A stretch of DNA of 64,000 bases, taken from Lamellibrachia satsuma. Its lineage: Eukaryota > Annelida > Polychaeta > Sabellida > Siboglinidae. The notes beneath the pieces were generated by a model. The model was not told the origin of the DNA. It saw only the letters and a program-made list of their open reading frames with translations, and did no database searches. This document shows positions 1-13,299 of the stretch, piece after piece. The position numbers and the translations under genes are program-made. Position 1 is the first letter of the stretch; every line of letters starts with the position of its first letter. The stretch spans positions 5,776,911 through 5,840,910 of the forward strand of contig BSQZ01000028.1 in assembly GCA_033239005.1 (NCBI GenBank), written 5' to 3'.

Positions 1-2850
1 CTGAACAAATGTGGTTATTATTATTATACAGATACAGTATTATGCTGTACTAAAAAAATTAAATGATCATTATAGTATGGTTATGAATATTGTATATGAA
101 CAACAATCAAAAAAGTTTATACACTATATGACATGTGTGGTTGTTATTTATCCTTCATACTTAACTAACTCTCAACTAAGTGTAGCTGCTTCTTCAAGAT
201 GAATAATATTTATAAACATATTATCTGTGTTTCTGGCAGTTCACTAAACAACCCACCAAACATTTTTGAAGACCCAGTTGCCAGTTGTTCACAAGTTACA
301 TAATTTACTTTCTCACTGGTGATTATTGCAGAATGATGACACAGTGAGTGTTGCTGTTGGGAGGGACACAAAACTACGAGTACGAGTACATTGGTGATGG
401 CTGAGTACATTACTAAAAGCTGAATACGAGTACATTTACATTAGTACAAGGACATATTGTATGATATAAAAAAATTATTAATAATAGCATATGTAAAAAG
501 TAAAACTTGTTAATTATTTATATAATTCAGGAACAATTGATTATGCAAAGGCAGCTGATCAGACATGTGACGTGATATATATATATATACGGGCGCTCTG
601 ATTAACCACCTTTGAGTCACTGACCTACTCAGCACATGTACACTCACTTAACCAATCATTACCTAGGGTTACTATCTCAGATAAACCTAGCCAATAAACT
701 TCAAATATTTCTGTAATGACCTCAAAAGAGTTGGTAATTGCTAAATCTGCTCAGTGTTAAGCAAGTTATAAAATAAAGCAATTAGCAAGAGTCTGATGCA
801 CCACACCACTTCTCTTATATCTGCTCTCTCAGACCCTAGATGTAGTTTTGCCCTGACTGTTAATTGCACTTATCATCTGACCACCTTCTGATTTGTAGAG
901 TAAGTACTGAGCTATGATCTACTCACTACAAAACACCAAGAACATGTTGTGCAACTAGATTCACAAGACAGTGTAAATGTAGGTTTACTCTGCATCGTAC
1001 ACAATATTAAGGCTAACTGTGGGTTTCTGACTGGGAAGTGATGCTGCCTTTTGTTATATCAAAACTACAAATACCTGATAAAACTGCATCCAAAATAAAA
1101 TCATAAATAATTATCACAGCATCATATATAAAAAGTACTTAGATGTACTCATAAAATCTGAGTACATTGAGCATGAGTATCAGTACATAACCCATAGTTT
1201 CCACGAGTACAAGTACTTCAAAAATGTACACGAGTACATGAGTACCAAATATATCGACCTCAGGTCTGAAATTTACACATCTGTATGTTGCTTTTAAGTG
1301 ATAATGAAACTGATCTTTTACAGGTTCATCTCAACTTGTTTGTTTCACTTGTCTCATTTCATACTCATTTAGCAAGAAATCAAACTGGTCTACTTTGTAC
1401 TGACTAAGACATGATAGCTCATTTGTACAAATGTTTTATTTAGTTTTGGTGATATCCTCAGAGAAACTAATAAATTAGTCTGGGAAATATGTGGAAAAAG
1501 TTGCCCTGACTCTATGCTAATAAGCATAAAGCTATTCACACTTTTACCAATTATCCAATCAAAACTCAAGGTCTGTTTATTCAATGATTGTAACAAAAGT
1601 ATGCACTCTTATTAAACCGACTGGATATATTCCTATTCGCACACAGTACATTTAAACATCAGTGAACCTGATTCATGGCTGGAAAAGCCAACTGAGGAGG
1701 CAGTGGTTAATCTGGCAAATTATTCTAGATGCCAAATCTGCTGCTATGTGCATCATCAGAGCCATGTGCATCATCAATGAAATCCAAGTTTGCATCTCAG
1801 TGCATTTGCTTTGTAAGATCATGGAACAAGTTCTGTGATGTATACTGACTGGTAAGTGGATATATGTGCTGATACATGTCATTTCCTGGTAGTTTCCTAG
1901 CATCTGGGGTCATTGGCATGGTAATCCCCATATCACAACTGCCACTGGAAAAAAGATAAAAGCATAGTAAATATAGATTCAGAAAATTCAAAGAAGTGAT
2001 CTTGGTGTGAACTTGGATTTACTGTAAAATGCACTCCATAGATGCATATACATGTTGAGAATTTTTCTGTGCATGATTGCAAATACGTTCCTCCTTGTAC
2101 TAAACTGTGTTAACAAGTTGGATCAATAACTGTAACTTAAACATATAACTTTGACAATATGCACTGCATTCAGGTGTAGTACTGATATGACAAGTTTCTT
2201 GCAAACTACATTATAAATAAGGATTTATGTATGAGGATGCAATTTACAATTTTGGTTTTACAGCTACATTATCAGTAATGTAGAGGTTTTCCTTGTCTAC
2301 ATCATGTATGTACGTTGACGAACAGCCAACAGGTAAGATTAATAATAATAAATTCAGGCTTAGCATGTTTCTAACAAAATACCAGAAACTAGAGTTGAAT
2401 TTTTAAATGTCTACAAGTGATGTTTATCAGTAGTACATATGTCTACATTCCCAAAGTGTTGTCAATTTAAATAAAACAAAACAGTGTTAATTTAACGAAC
2501 TTATACCTAGTTTACTTTCTTGGTTTCTTGGTTGTATATTCTCTTTCAGCCAGTGGCTAGATACCTCAAACCTCTGTAAAACAAAATAATATCAGTTGTG
2601 ATTATTGTAAATAATTTCGAAACTTAACAAGACTAACAGAGAACTATCTTACACAAAAAAATTCAATTGAGGTCTCACAATCATAAAATTATCCATTATT
2701 CAATAGCCAAAAATGCAATAAAAGCATATCAGATTACAGTGATTACACCACAAATGTAATTGTCTATGAAGCCTGTTAAAATGTACAAGTAAAATTACAA
2801 GTATGATTACTTAGAACATGAGTGTAATCAATTACAATTACTTTTGCATG
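1..2850. other. No gene seen; AT-rich sequence with degenerate GAGTAC repeats
   Basis: Open frames here are short and unrecognised. GAGTAC/GTACTC-rich stretches lie at about 376-450 and 1150-1250, as in the subterminal repeats of some MITEs, so an element of roughly 0.9 kb may span 370-1255. A short (AT)n tract lies near 575-590. Confidence 0.35.
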
Positions 2851-2853
2851 TAA

Positions 2854-2962
2854 TACCACCACGCTACATGGTGGATTATAATGAAACATAAATATTCAGG
2901 TAACAGAACGGATTTACCCGAATCTATGTTCCATTATAATCCACCAGGTAGCATGGTGGTAA
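2854..2962. repeat. Inverted repeat (MITE-like hairpin), arms about 38 bp
   Basis: The left arm (2854-2892, taccaccacgctacatggtg...) is the imperfect reverse complement of the right arm (2923-2962). The loop is about 30 bp. Flanks on both sides contain ATTAC/GTAAT-rich repeats. It is probably a small non-autonomous DNA transposon. Confidence 0.6.
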
Positions 2963-3263
2963 AGGTCTATTGAGTACGATTACTCCAAAATTATCAATGA
3001 TTACTGAGTACGATTGCAGAGTACGATTACTCCATCTCTGAAGCATACTTTGTGAGTTCTTGTTGAAATTACATTACTACTTTAATTTTTAATGGACATC
3101 TAGTCAATTAGTTCCTTTCATGGTTGGGTTTTAAATTTGATCAAGCATCTTTTACAACACCTGCCAACATTCGATCCTACCAGAAGTCCATCTGTGCAAA
3201 AACCAAGAAACAAAGTCAGCAAGTGCACTAGGGTAATAAAATACGGAAATAGCTTGTAAATGT

Positions 3264-3531
3264 AGCCAACAACACCACCCACACTTACAGCAAATAAGTG
3301 TCCTGGCAGTCCTGTATAAATATAAAAAGTAGCCAACAACACCACCCACACTTACAGCAAATAAGTGTCCTGGCAGTCCTGTATAAATATAAAAAGTAGC
3401 CAACAACACCACCCACACTTACAGCAAATAAGTGTCCTGGCAGTCCTGTATAAATATAAAAAGTAACCAACAACACCACCCACACTTACTGCAAATAAGT
3501 GTCCTGGCAGTCCTGTATAAATATAAAAAGT
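3264..3531. repeat. 67-bp tandem repeat, 4 copies
   Basis: The unit begins agccaacaacaccacccac and ends with tataaatataaaaagt. Four nearly identical copies lie head to tail, differing by single bases. Open frames across it are repeat artefacts. Confidence 0.9.
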
Positions 3532-6310
3532 CCCTAAAGTAAGCATTCCCTATCACTACTGCCTCATATTATGTGCATTGTTAGTGTAGAAAAACACAGA
3601 ACATCATGTTTTAGGATAGCACATTGGTTGCATTTGATTAAAAGTGGAAATCACTTTCTATTTACACTGTACAAACCAGATTGTTTTTTCTTTAAACATA
3701 TATTTATATGTGCATTTGCGTCTGTTGTTCTGCGAGGAGGTTGGCATTGATACTGGTCTCGATTGTTTTCCTTCTTCCATCAGTGGGCCTGTTTCACTGC
3801 CATCTGCACCATATACTGACCATATACTGACCATAGCCAATAACCTTTCAATAATCTTTTTAATAATTGACCTAAGATAAGAGTTCATGGTACTGATGGT
3901 AGTAACTTTTTTGTTTTTGGTAGTTTCTCATATTGGTAACATGTCAGAAATTCTTTAGATATTACATGCTGGGATGTACAACACATGTGAAGACTATAGA
4001 AGTAAAGTAATTGATTACGATTACTATTACTGTCTATCACCTGTCAGTCATTCTGTGCTAGGATGCTAGCAGCCAGCTGCTGTAAGTTTTCGGTATTACA
4101 TAACCAATTAGCCATCCATTCTAATGTGACAGGAACTGTTCAAGAATATTAAATGCATTACTCATCAAAAGAATATTACGAAGCTCTTATCTTAATGTTA
4201 GTGTTGCATGCAGATTTTTAAAAGTAAGTATTACAGCAGTGGCGACAACTGATAGAGATCTGCGGTTTTGTATCCTTGGCTGCTTCTGCCGAGCGCAGAC
4301 TATTTTTACATGATTAGTGAACCATTCAATGTTTGCAGCTTTGTTTCACTTTTGGCTACAGAACATTCATGTCCAACAATGTACTGCTTCAATATCCTGA
4401 AGGAATTTTTTTTTATTTGGTCCTGGCTCCCTATAGTGTGAGACAAATGCAGACAGAAGCCACATGTGGCTTCATGCAAACAATTCCACTTCCGTAGCTA
4501 TTGATTTGTGTCCAGGTTCCCATTGATGCCTTACAATCAGTTTTGACTCCTTGGAGAAGGCTCATCCATACGGTGATGGGAAAGTTGTTATCTGGGCCGG
4601 AAACATTCTCACTTCACATTGGATAGTGTTCGTGCAAAGTGCTGCTGTCACTGTCACTTATATGTGCGAAAATTGGCTAGGAAAATGAAGTCAGCTCATG
4701 TCATTTTTCTCCTTTCATATAGATAGAGCAACCGAGTTTCATAGAACTGTGTATCCTTAGGTTGTTGATCCATTCAGTTGTATTGTGGGAAGCTGAGTGG
4801 ACCTCAGAGATTCCTCTGCTGAAAAGAAACATGTGGCAGTAGTTGACAGTGTGGTCAATGGTTTGCTGGTCGTGGCCAGTTTAGTCTCTTGCAGTGTTTT
4901 TGATGCTCCATAACTGTTTGCTTCGGATGTCCACATCGACAGTATGTAGTTTTGATGTGCCTGCTGGCATGGTGTTAAGTATAGGTTCAATCTCAGTGGT
5001 TCAGTTGTAGTGTCTGGGACAAGAGACTTTACGTCACACTCATAAGGGTCCAAGAGCTGTGGATGGGCAGAAACTTATTTTACCTTGGTGGACGAGTAAC
5101 ATGATTGTTTGGCCAACAAAATGCCTCAATTTGTTTACAACTTTTATGTCATATTAGTGACATGAGACATATCTTTTTATATGGAAATTTAACAAGATCT
5201 TAAAATGTTGCACACATGTGGTTCTTAAAACATTTGTTGTGATCACAAATTGCAAAAAATAATTCCCTTTACCGATCTTGTCAACCTATTTTTGACCCTA
5301 ATTTGGCCCTAAATCTTCAGCAACTTTAATTCTGTCATGTTTCTTCTATTCTTCATTGTTAATCTTCAAGTGTACATGTAGTGGGCAACTAGGCATTCTT
5401 TGTATTAACTAGCTCAAGACCGGCTGGTGTATTGATTTTAGGCATATTTTATTAATGGCATTATCCTAGATAGGAAGAGTTTTCATTTCATTAAGGATGG
5501 ATGTTGCTGAAGTTTGGGGATCAATACGCATACGTACATCAACAATTATTAAGTACATGTATTTACTAAAATTTAAATACTTTGGTCCTTCAGTGAATTA
5601 CATTTTAATTGTGGTTGAAATATTATATGCACAGAGTAATTGTAAAATTACTAGTATATAGAAAAATTATATATTTGAATAAATCAATTTATTTATTTTA
5701 CAATGCACAAATTATTACACATTTAAGTGAATTTGAACAAAGAACATGTACAGAGGTGTACGTACACAAGTGAAACAGGAAAGAAACTTGATGCTTGATT
5801 GGACTAGATATATATACGTGCAAACTTGTCAAGTATTTTTTATCAAATGTTTTAAAGTCCAAGACTTAGTACACGTATATTGAAATGTGGAAAGGTGGTC
5901 TGTCCGTCTAAAGGGTCCATTCAATTAATTTGATACCTTTGACTAGAAAGTTGTTTTAGAACATGTAAATTTACACTGAAATGGGATTGATATTCTATTA
6001 TATTAATGTAACTTTACCAATTCTACTTACAATGTCATAAATAGGACTTACGCCATCTCATGAAACCGTCTCCTGGTGATTCATTGGTGAATCTCACAGC
6101 TATTCCTACCAGTAAGGCTGTGTTAATTGAGCCATTTTCAATCTTTTTTATATCTAGGGCACAATTATATTCATAACTCAAAACTGTTTTACTCACATAA
6201 ACTATGATTATAAGTAAATCATTTTATACCAAGATAATATATTTAGTATGCATAAGTAATTATATGCAGCTGATTCAAATATGGTTGGTAAGGTGATTCA
6301 GCTAACACTT
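3532..6310. other. No gene seen; dispersed repeat remnants
   Basis: The sequence is AT-rich with no recognisable coding sequence. A segment at about 4095-4160 recurs in inverted orientation at about 9228-9290, so it belongs to a dispersed repeat. An unrecognised open frame of 98 codons lies on the minus strand at 4757-5053. Confidence 0.3.
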
Positions 6311-6311
6311 C

Positions 6312-6830
6312 GTGTGGGGTAAGTTGAGCCACAGTGTAACGTAAGTTATGTAAATGCTGTATTTGCATAATTTACATAGGCCTTGTACTAAAATTAAATA
6401 ACAACTAATAGCTAATACTTCTACCCAATGGGTACAACACATCTCATCCTCTCTTGGGCCTTGGTTGGCTCAAGGCTCAACTAGCCCCGTTTTGATAATT
6501 AAGCTTTTTTAATTAACTTCTCATTAATGCACAAAGTAATGTAAATAATCTTCTTCCCTGTGTATATTTAAACATTTTGTAAGTGCACAAATAATAAAGT
6601 CTGGTCACATGCATTGATAGTTTACACACCAGCAGACATTAATCACAATCACAAAGAGTTTCGAAAAACATTAAAAAAACATACTTTTGACTCACATTTT
6701 CTTACCGTTGTGACAAATAGCACTTATTATATGTCAATCGTGTTCTAATAACATGTTCAGTCACGGGGTGGTACCATGTAACTGTCGCTGCTGTAGTTTC
6801 CTGGGAAACATGGGTGGCTCAACTAACCCA
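6312..6830. mobile_element. Possible MITE with TTGAGCCAC / GTGGCTCAA ends
   Basis: The left end reads tggggtaagttgagccac and the right end ggtggctcaactaaccca, which are near-perfect reverse complements about 500 bp apart. The interior contains another GGCTCAA motif and no coding sequence. The 50-bp minisatellite begins immediately to the right, sharing ctcaactaa-like bases. Confidence 0.45.
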
Positions 6831-6840
6831 GTGGCTCAAC

Positions 6841-7540
6841 TAAACACTGCCTTCCCCTACAGCACCAAGTGAGCAGCTGGCAGCTCCAACTAAACACTGC
6901 CTTCCCCTACAGCACCAAGTGAGCAGCTGGCAGCTCCAACTAAACACTGCCTTCCCCTACAGCACCAAGTGAGCAGCTGGCAGCTCCAACTAAACACTGC
7001 CTTCCCCTACAGCACCAAGTGAGCAACTGGCAGCTCCAACTAAACACTGCCTTCCCCTACAGCACCAAGTGAGCAGCTGGCAGCTCCAACTAAACACTGC
7101 CTTCCCCTACAGCACCAAGTGAGCAGCTGGCAGCTCCAACTAAACACTGCCTTCCCCTACAGCACCAAGTGAGCAGCTGGCAGCTCCAACTGAACACTGC
7201 CTTCCCCTACAGCACCAAGTGAGCAGCTGGCAGCTCCAACTGAACACTGCCTTCCCCTACAGCACCAAGTGAGCAGCTGGCAGCTCCAACTGAACACTAC
7301 CTTCCCCTACAGCACCAAGTGAGCAGCTGGCAGCTCCAACTGAACACTGCCTTCCCCTACAGCACCAAGTGAGCAGCTGGCAGCTCCAACTGAACACTGC
7401 CTTCCCCTACAGCACCAAGTGAGCAGCTGGCAGCTCCAACTAAACACTGCCTTCCCCTACAGCACCAAGTGAGCTGCTGGCAGCTCCAACTAAACACTGC
7501 CTTCCCCTACAGCACCAAGTGAGCAGCTGGCAGCTCCAAG
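6841..7540. repeat. 50-bp minisatellite, 14 copies
   Basis: Fourteen exact-length 50-bp units (taaacactgccttcccctac...) fill 700 bp with only a few substitutions. Changes such as taaac/tgaac are shared by adjacent units, indicating local homogenisation. Confidence 0.95.
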
Positions 7541-8115
7541 CACAATTTTTATTATTAATGACTGAGGTTTTTTATGAACAGAAAGGAACTTGTTTTGGGT
7601 AATCTGTTACATTTTCTGTCTAGATGTATCAGACAAAGGTTAATAATAGTAGACAGTAATAAGGTTACTAATAAATTAAATTTGTTTATTCGATAGAAGA
7701 GCTCTAAAGGATGACTAAATTATTAAATGTCTCCACTGCTGTGAAACATACATGAATGTTCCAGGAATCAGGAAAATTTTTTTGTCCCAATGACATCAAG
7801 AAAACAAGGACAATTTTCAGTTTCTTGTGCTATCGTGCTTAGCCATAGGTGTCAAAACTGTCAACATTTGTTCACAGAAAAGCAGTAAGTAACCTCTTCC
7901 ACTCAACTTCCATCGGTTTTAATGGAATCACACGTGTGTTGTTTTTAGTGGAATCAAACGTGTGGTTTTACGGGATTCATTCTGATTCATTCTGATTCTC
8001 AATGAACATTATGCACAAGAAAATGCTTAATCACCTCAGATGAGAGAAATAACACTTGCGTAGAATGGCCTCATGTTTCCATAGTCTGAGTTGTTATCAA
8101 TTAAACAGTGTTTAC

Positions 8116-8698
8116 TCCTGACATAATTATGCATAAAAACTCTTGCTGTAATTGTTTTATGTTACATGCTAATTTTTTTTACATAGCTTTTTTTAGTTTG
8201 TCTAATTTCAGTCGTAGCTGCATTAAATGCCTCTGTAATTTGTGTAGTCTTCATCCTTTCTGGTATGCCTATAAACCCTCCAAATATTATGCCTGTACAC
8301 TGTTTTTCTAATAGCTTCTTTTAACAAGTGTTTTCCAACTGTTTTCCATGTTTTTTCCAGGGAACAAATTGATCATGGTACTCTCAATTTCATATTTTAG
8401 GATGTTCTAACATTCAATTGTAGGTTTATTCAGCATGTTATTCCAATCTAGTTTTGATAAGTGTCTTCTCGTATCTTTATATTTACCTTTGTGGAAGATT
8501 CTCCTGTATTTTTTTTACTTTCTGATTTTAATTTGATGTCAGAATGTATTTGATTATGATTACTGTTACCCAGTGGTTCAAGTAGTTTGACATTGTCCAC
8601 TAATTCATTTTGTGAAGACAAAACTATATCTAATACATTCTCTCCCCGATTGGTTCAAGCACATGCTGAGTAAGGAAGCTATCCTGCATTAAAAATAG
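8116..8698 (-). mobile_element. Old CR1-like LINE fragment (endonuclease end to start of RT region)
   Basis: The stretch 8116-8280 aligns by eye with the minus-strand LINE at about 27640-27790. Further along, the minus strand encodes a decayed endonuclease C-terminus recognisable as MQDSFLTQHVLEP and LVDNVKLLEPLGNSNHNQI. Multiple stops and frameshifts are present. It keeps the region that is deleted from the LINE at 25.8-29.6 kb. Confidence 0.7.
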
Positions 8699-10561
8699 AA
8701 AATGTTGGTCCTCACCCCCTGTACTCTCTACAGATTTCCATTGTACAAGTCTGTTGTTTGAACAAAGTACAGCACTTCACCAGCAGTATTGCTACTGCTA
8801 CTGCTGCTAAAAAGCGTAACATTAAGCGCATGAACAGCTTCCGTGGAAGCCTACAAAGCCAATATTGGTTTTTTATTTTACCCATCTTCATCAAACATTT
8901 GCCCATCTTCAAGACAGGCAGACAGGTCTGTGGCTAAGGACCTGCTACTAAGTAGTAGCAGTAGTAGGACTTAGTAGGACTTAGTTGTAAAAGCTGTATT
9001 TCATGATGGTGACCATGTTTGTATATAGCATACAATAGTACGGTCATACAATGGCAGTACACACACACTACAGTATACAAACTACAGACATTCCATTGCA
9101 AAGCCGTTCTGCTATATATCTCTAGTATTCTCTACTAATTGTCAACACAGTTCTAAGGCCTACTTTAAAAAATCTGTATGCAAAACTGACATTAAAAGTT
9201 TGTTACTTTGTTTTGATGAGTATTGCAGCTAATATTCTTGAACAGTTCCTGTCATATTAACATGGATGGCCAATTGGTAATGTAATTCAGAAATCTTCCA
9301 GCAGATTAGTGTACTAATTCAGACCAAGTATTCAGCAGACCAAGACCTATTTTATGACTGCGCTGGTCACACACAGACTATTTCAAAGAGCCAGACCAGT
9401 AGCTAGCCTGTGAAGTGTCATGTCTGACAGTTAGTGCTGCTCACACTGGACCTATAGCGGATTCATGTGTTGTCCAGCAGTAACGAAACTTTCACTGTTC
9501 TATATATTACAGGCAGATTGTCATTGCGACGGCAGACATGAAGTGTGAGACCAATAGCTGTTTTGCACTATGTCTGGGTCCAGACCTATAGCAACAGTCT
9601 ATGTAATATAATTAATGAAACCATATCAACTTAACAAGCATGAGTTGGAATTTGAACAACAGAACACTACATGTAAATCAAATATACAAACAGCAGGACA
9701 ATAGTTTTTACACTGGCAATGTTATGTCTTTGTGTTTTAACTGCATATGTTGCTAGTGTATAGTACTGGATTAAGTATTTCATAACAGGCCCTACTTGTA
9801 GTCTGCCTTATGGACAAGGGATGTTCTATTCAGATGTCAAGTTGGTGGTTACGCGCTTGATTCTATTGGTAACTTCAACTTACAAAAAACTAGTCTGATC
9901 TGCCAATACAAGGGTAGTTGGTAGTTTTGACAGTTTCTGAAGTTTAGAAGTTTTTATTTAGAGTTTCTGCTATGTCTGTAGATTACAGCATCAAACACTG
10001 CCACAGTGTGGTGTGACCTTTGAGTACCTCTCACGCATGGGTTGATGTCACTCCTGGGTTGCACATGGAATTGTAATGTCAGTCAAAACAGCAGCAATCT
10101 CTGTGTAGCAACTGGCGTACAGAAAACCATTGACTATTTGTGAACATGTACAGGACTGTACAAGGCAAACTTTGAAAGCAGTGGTCTAGGGTGAAGCTGC
10201 GATGCATGAATGAACCTCCACCAATTCTTTAATAACACAGTCTAGGGCTGTTTTTCAGGGATCAGTAAGCAACCTCAAACATAATTAGTTTGACCCATTA
10301 TATAAGCCAGATATTTATAATATAATTTCTGGCCATAAACATGTTGATTGATTTTTTATACTTTGCCTTTCGTAATTCTACTGATGTGATGTCATAATTG
10401 AAATTTCAGTTACAAAGAAACCGAAAGAATCGGTGTTAAGACTTGTACATGAAGGTAATCTATTTACTAATTCATTTACAAGTTGCTAAGTTTATTGCGA
10501 ATTCTGGAATACAACAACTGCCAATATTGTACATTTTATTAATTAGAACTAAGACCAATTG

Positions 10562-10736
10562 CAATAGAACCCCTCCAAGTGGCCACCGCTTGAAAACAAC
10601 CATTCTGTAACATCCTGTTTTTGTTTTGCCAGATTTGTTCATCTGTATATCTGTCCATCTTCTTTAATTAGTCCACCCCTTTAATCAGGCCATTTTGTCT
10701 GAGTCACTTGGTTGGCCTCTTTAGAAGGGGTTCATG
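10562..10736. mobile_element. MITE with CARTAGAACCCCTC-type ends, copy 1
   Basis: The left end caatagaacccctccaagtg and the right end gaggcc..aagggg are partial inverted repeats. The interior (cacccctttaatcaggcca) is shared with the element at 33734-33905, so the two are copies of one family in the same orientation. Confidence 0.65.
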
Positions 10737-12819
10737 TCTTTTTTACGCATTTAAGGGATATTATGGGACATTTAATGTTAAGTGTTATATATTTTATGGA
10801 AAGGTAAGAAAGTAACTTAAGTAATAATTAAGTTTGCTTGGCAATGTGCCATGTTGAATTATCTGTTACTTTGTTTGATGGTTGGGTTGGGTTGGGTTGG
10901 GTTGCTGCCATTGTGTGAAGATGTTTGTTACATGCTGGTTACAGTATAATTACACAAATGTGTTGGGAATGTTTTTTGATATGAGTGCTTGTAAGTGTGT
11001 TTTCATTTACACTTATTGGTGAAAGCAGTGACATGAACTATCTTATTGTACCTCACTGCAGATTGATGTGTTAGTAATTAGACAGTGATTATAGCTGTGT
11101 AGTTACAGGTGTGTTCATAGCAACCGTTATGAAGTATAGCTGTATAGTATTTTTTTTTACATGTTCCAGAATTTAATGGAGCACATCTTTGCTTGCAAAG
11201 ATTAATTTTTACCTGGCTGACTGTTACAGGGGAGTGGAGCAGGTCAATATGACGTCTCAGTGACTTACTGCTATTTTAAGTTATATATTCCTGTTGAAGA
11301 GTCAAGACAGTCCATTTTTATTTGCACCAAGTGGTTGGTTAGATATATGAGTCTGTTAGACTATTTTCTAACAAAAACATATTTGTCGAAGAAACAAAAC
11401 AATGAAAGTCTGTTTTTGTGTGTTAGAAGTTGGTATAGACACATGTCCAATAATAATATCCATTTGACTCTTCAGCAGCGATTTGTATTCATAGAACCAT
11501 AATTACTGGCAGCAGTAGGTTTACGTTGTCTTGTAGCTGTGTGTTCATAGCATGATCCACATTAAGGAGCTTAGAGATTAAAGGCAGTTTAGATACTTTC
11601 ATAGTCACAATATATGCTCCACGGAGCTCAATGCAGTGCAGTAACAAGTTACAATGACATGCTGATAAATAGAGACTAAGCGTGTGCCTGTTACTGACAC
11701 TTAGGTTACTTTTTGTTGCATCTATTACTATTAGTAAGGATACAAACTATTAATTTATTATAACTGGAGTATTATTACTATATATAGCTGGACATCAATT
11801 AGCTATTTTCCATGGGTGTGTAAATAAGGCCCTTGCCCGTGATATAAAATTTTGCCAGTCTTGAACATTTTAAAAAACCTTAAACGCATGAATGGCTTCC
11901 GTGGAACCCGTTCGCATCTATGACAGCAATTATTGGCCCAATTAAGTTTTTTCAATGGCAAGCCAATGCTGGTTGACATAGTGACAGCCATTATTGGTTC
12001 ATTTTGTGTTTGCACTGGTAATGCCAGTACAAGTTGAGCAAATGTCAAATGACAGCCACTGTTGGCTGAATTAGGTTTTCTCAATGGCAGGCCAAGTCCG
12101 GTTTAACCATTATTGGCCTAATCGAGTCTTACTAGCTGTGCAGTGAGGTTGGCGTTAACAACTGCACAGTAATAATAATAGAAGAAGAGCCAACACATGA
12201 AGGTTTGTGAAAAAGTAACTTGAAAATTTATTTTAAATATATAAACATGGAAGTAATGTTTGAAGCATCTTAAGACTTTAAGTACATGGGTGCAAATATG
12301 TCTAATATGAACAAATATGATTACAATCACACTCAAAATCTAATGCTTGACACTAAAAGTAAAACAAGACAACAAATAAAAATAGAATAGATAAAAACTG
12401 GGTTAAGATATGGGCAAACTATGAAAAGCTTATCTCTAGCCTTACAAATGCTCATTACGGGTAAGGGTAAGATATAGTACTCAGTAACATAACTGGTTTT
12501 GAAAGTAATACATTGAAATATTACTTTTTTGATAAAACTGCAACCATCCAGATTCAGTATTGCCTGGCTATTGGACAAAAAACTATGAATTTACTACACT
12601 GAGCACAGCCTAATCGTTGGTGGTTTGCCTGCCACTTGAGTTGAGGAACCAGGAAACTGCTGTCGACAGTAGGGCCTACACACCAGTTATGTAAGTGAAT
12701 CGGAGCATGAATCAGACTCAATTTCTAAGTTTACCGCAATCGCGCTTGGCCACTAGCGGCAGGCACATCAACATTATGGATCTCCACCAACGTAACAAAG
12801 GATGCTGACTCGAACTGCT

Positions 12820-12926
12820 CATAGACAGTAAATGTGAATAAAAGCAGCTTTCCTAAAGAAGGCGTCGATTGTCGTGAACATTGACGTTGACATATCGCAT
12901 CTTTTCACTCGCTTGGCAGGTGCCAT
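12820..12926 (-). other. Possible short N-terminal ORF with a PIP-box-like motif
   Basis: A minus-strand ATG at 12926-12924 opens a 35-codon frame starting MAPAKRVKRCDMSTSMFTTI and continuing DAFFRK. The surrounding 250 bp is richer in CpG than its neighbours. It could be a first exon or a transposon relic, but no downstream exon was recognised. Confidence 0.2.
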
Positions 12927-13299
12927 TTTGAACTTGCCAGGTCATGGGATTGTTTCTTCAAATGAGTGCGCCAATGGATAGGCACTGAGAAAGGCCATAG
13001 AAACGCGTTTCCCAACCAATGACATACACGATTACAATAAAAACAGATCAAACGCAATATATCATTATTTTCCAACGATGTCAAGGTTAAAAATATATAG
13101 TCCTATACTTATAGATCTGCAGTATTCGCTATTCTGTCAGCGACAACATTCGTCGAATCACCGTTCTAACAATTTTATTATGAGAAAATCTCATCTTGTA
13201 AAAAGAAAAACCTGTCTTGTTTTTATATTACCCGTCGTGGTAAGACATTTGCCCATCTTCAAGACGGGCAGATGGGTCCCTGGCTAAGGGCCTGGTGTA

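Noticed and set aside
10880..10903. Interstitial telomere (GGGTT-like repeat)
   Set aside because: Only about five pentamer units of ggttg; they do not match the metazoan TTAGGG repeat.
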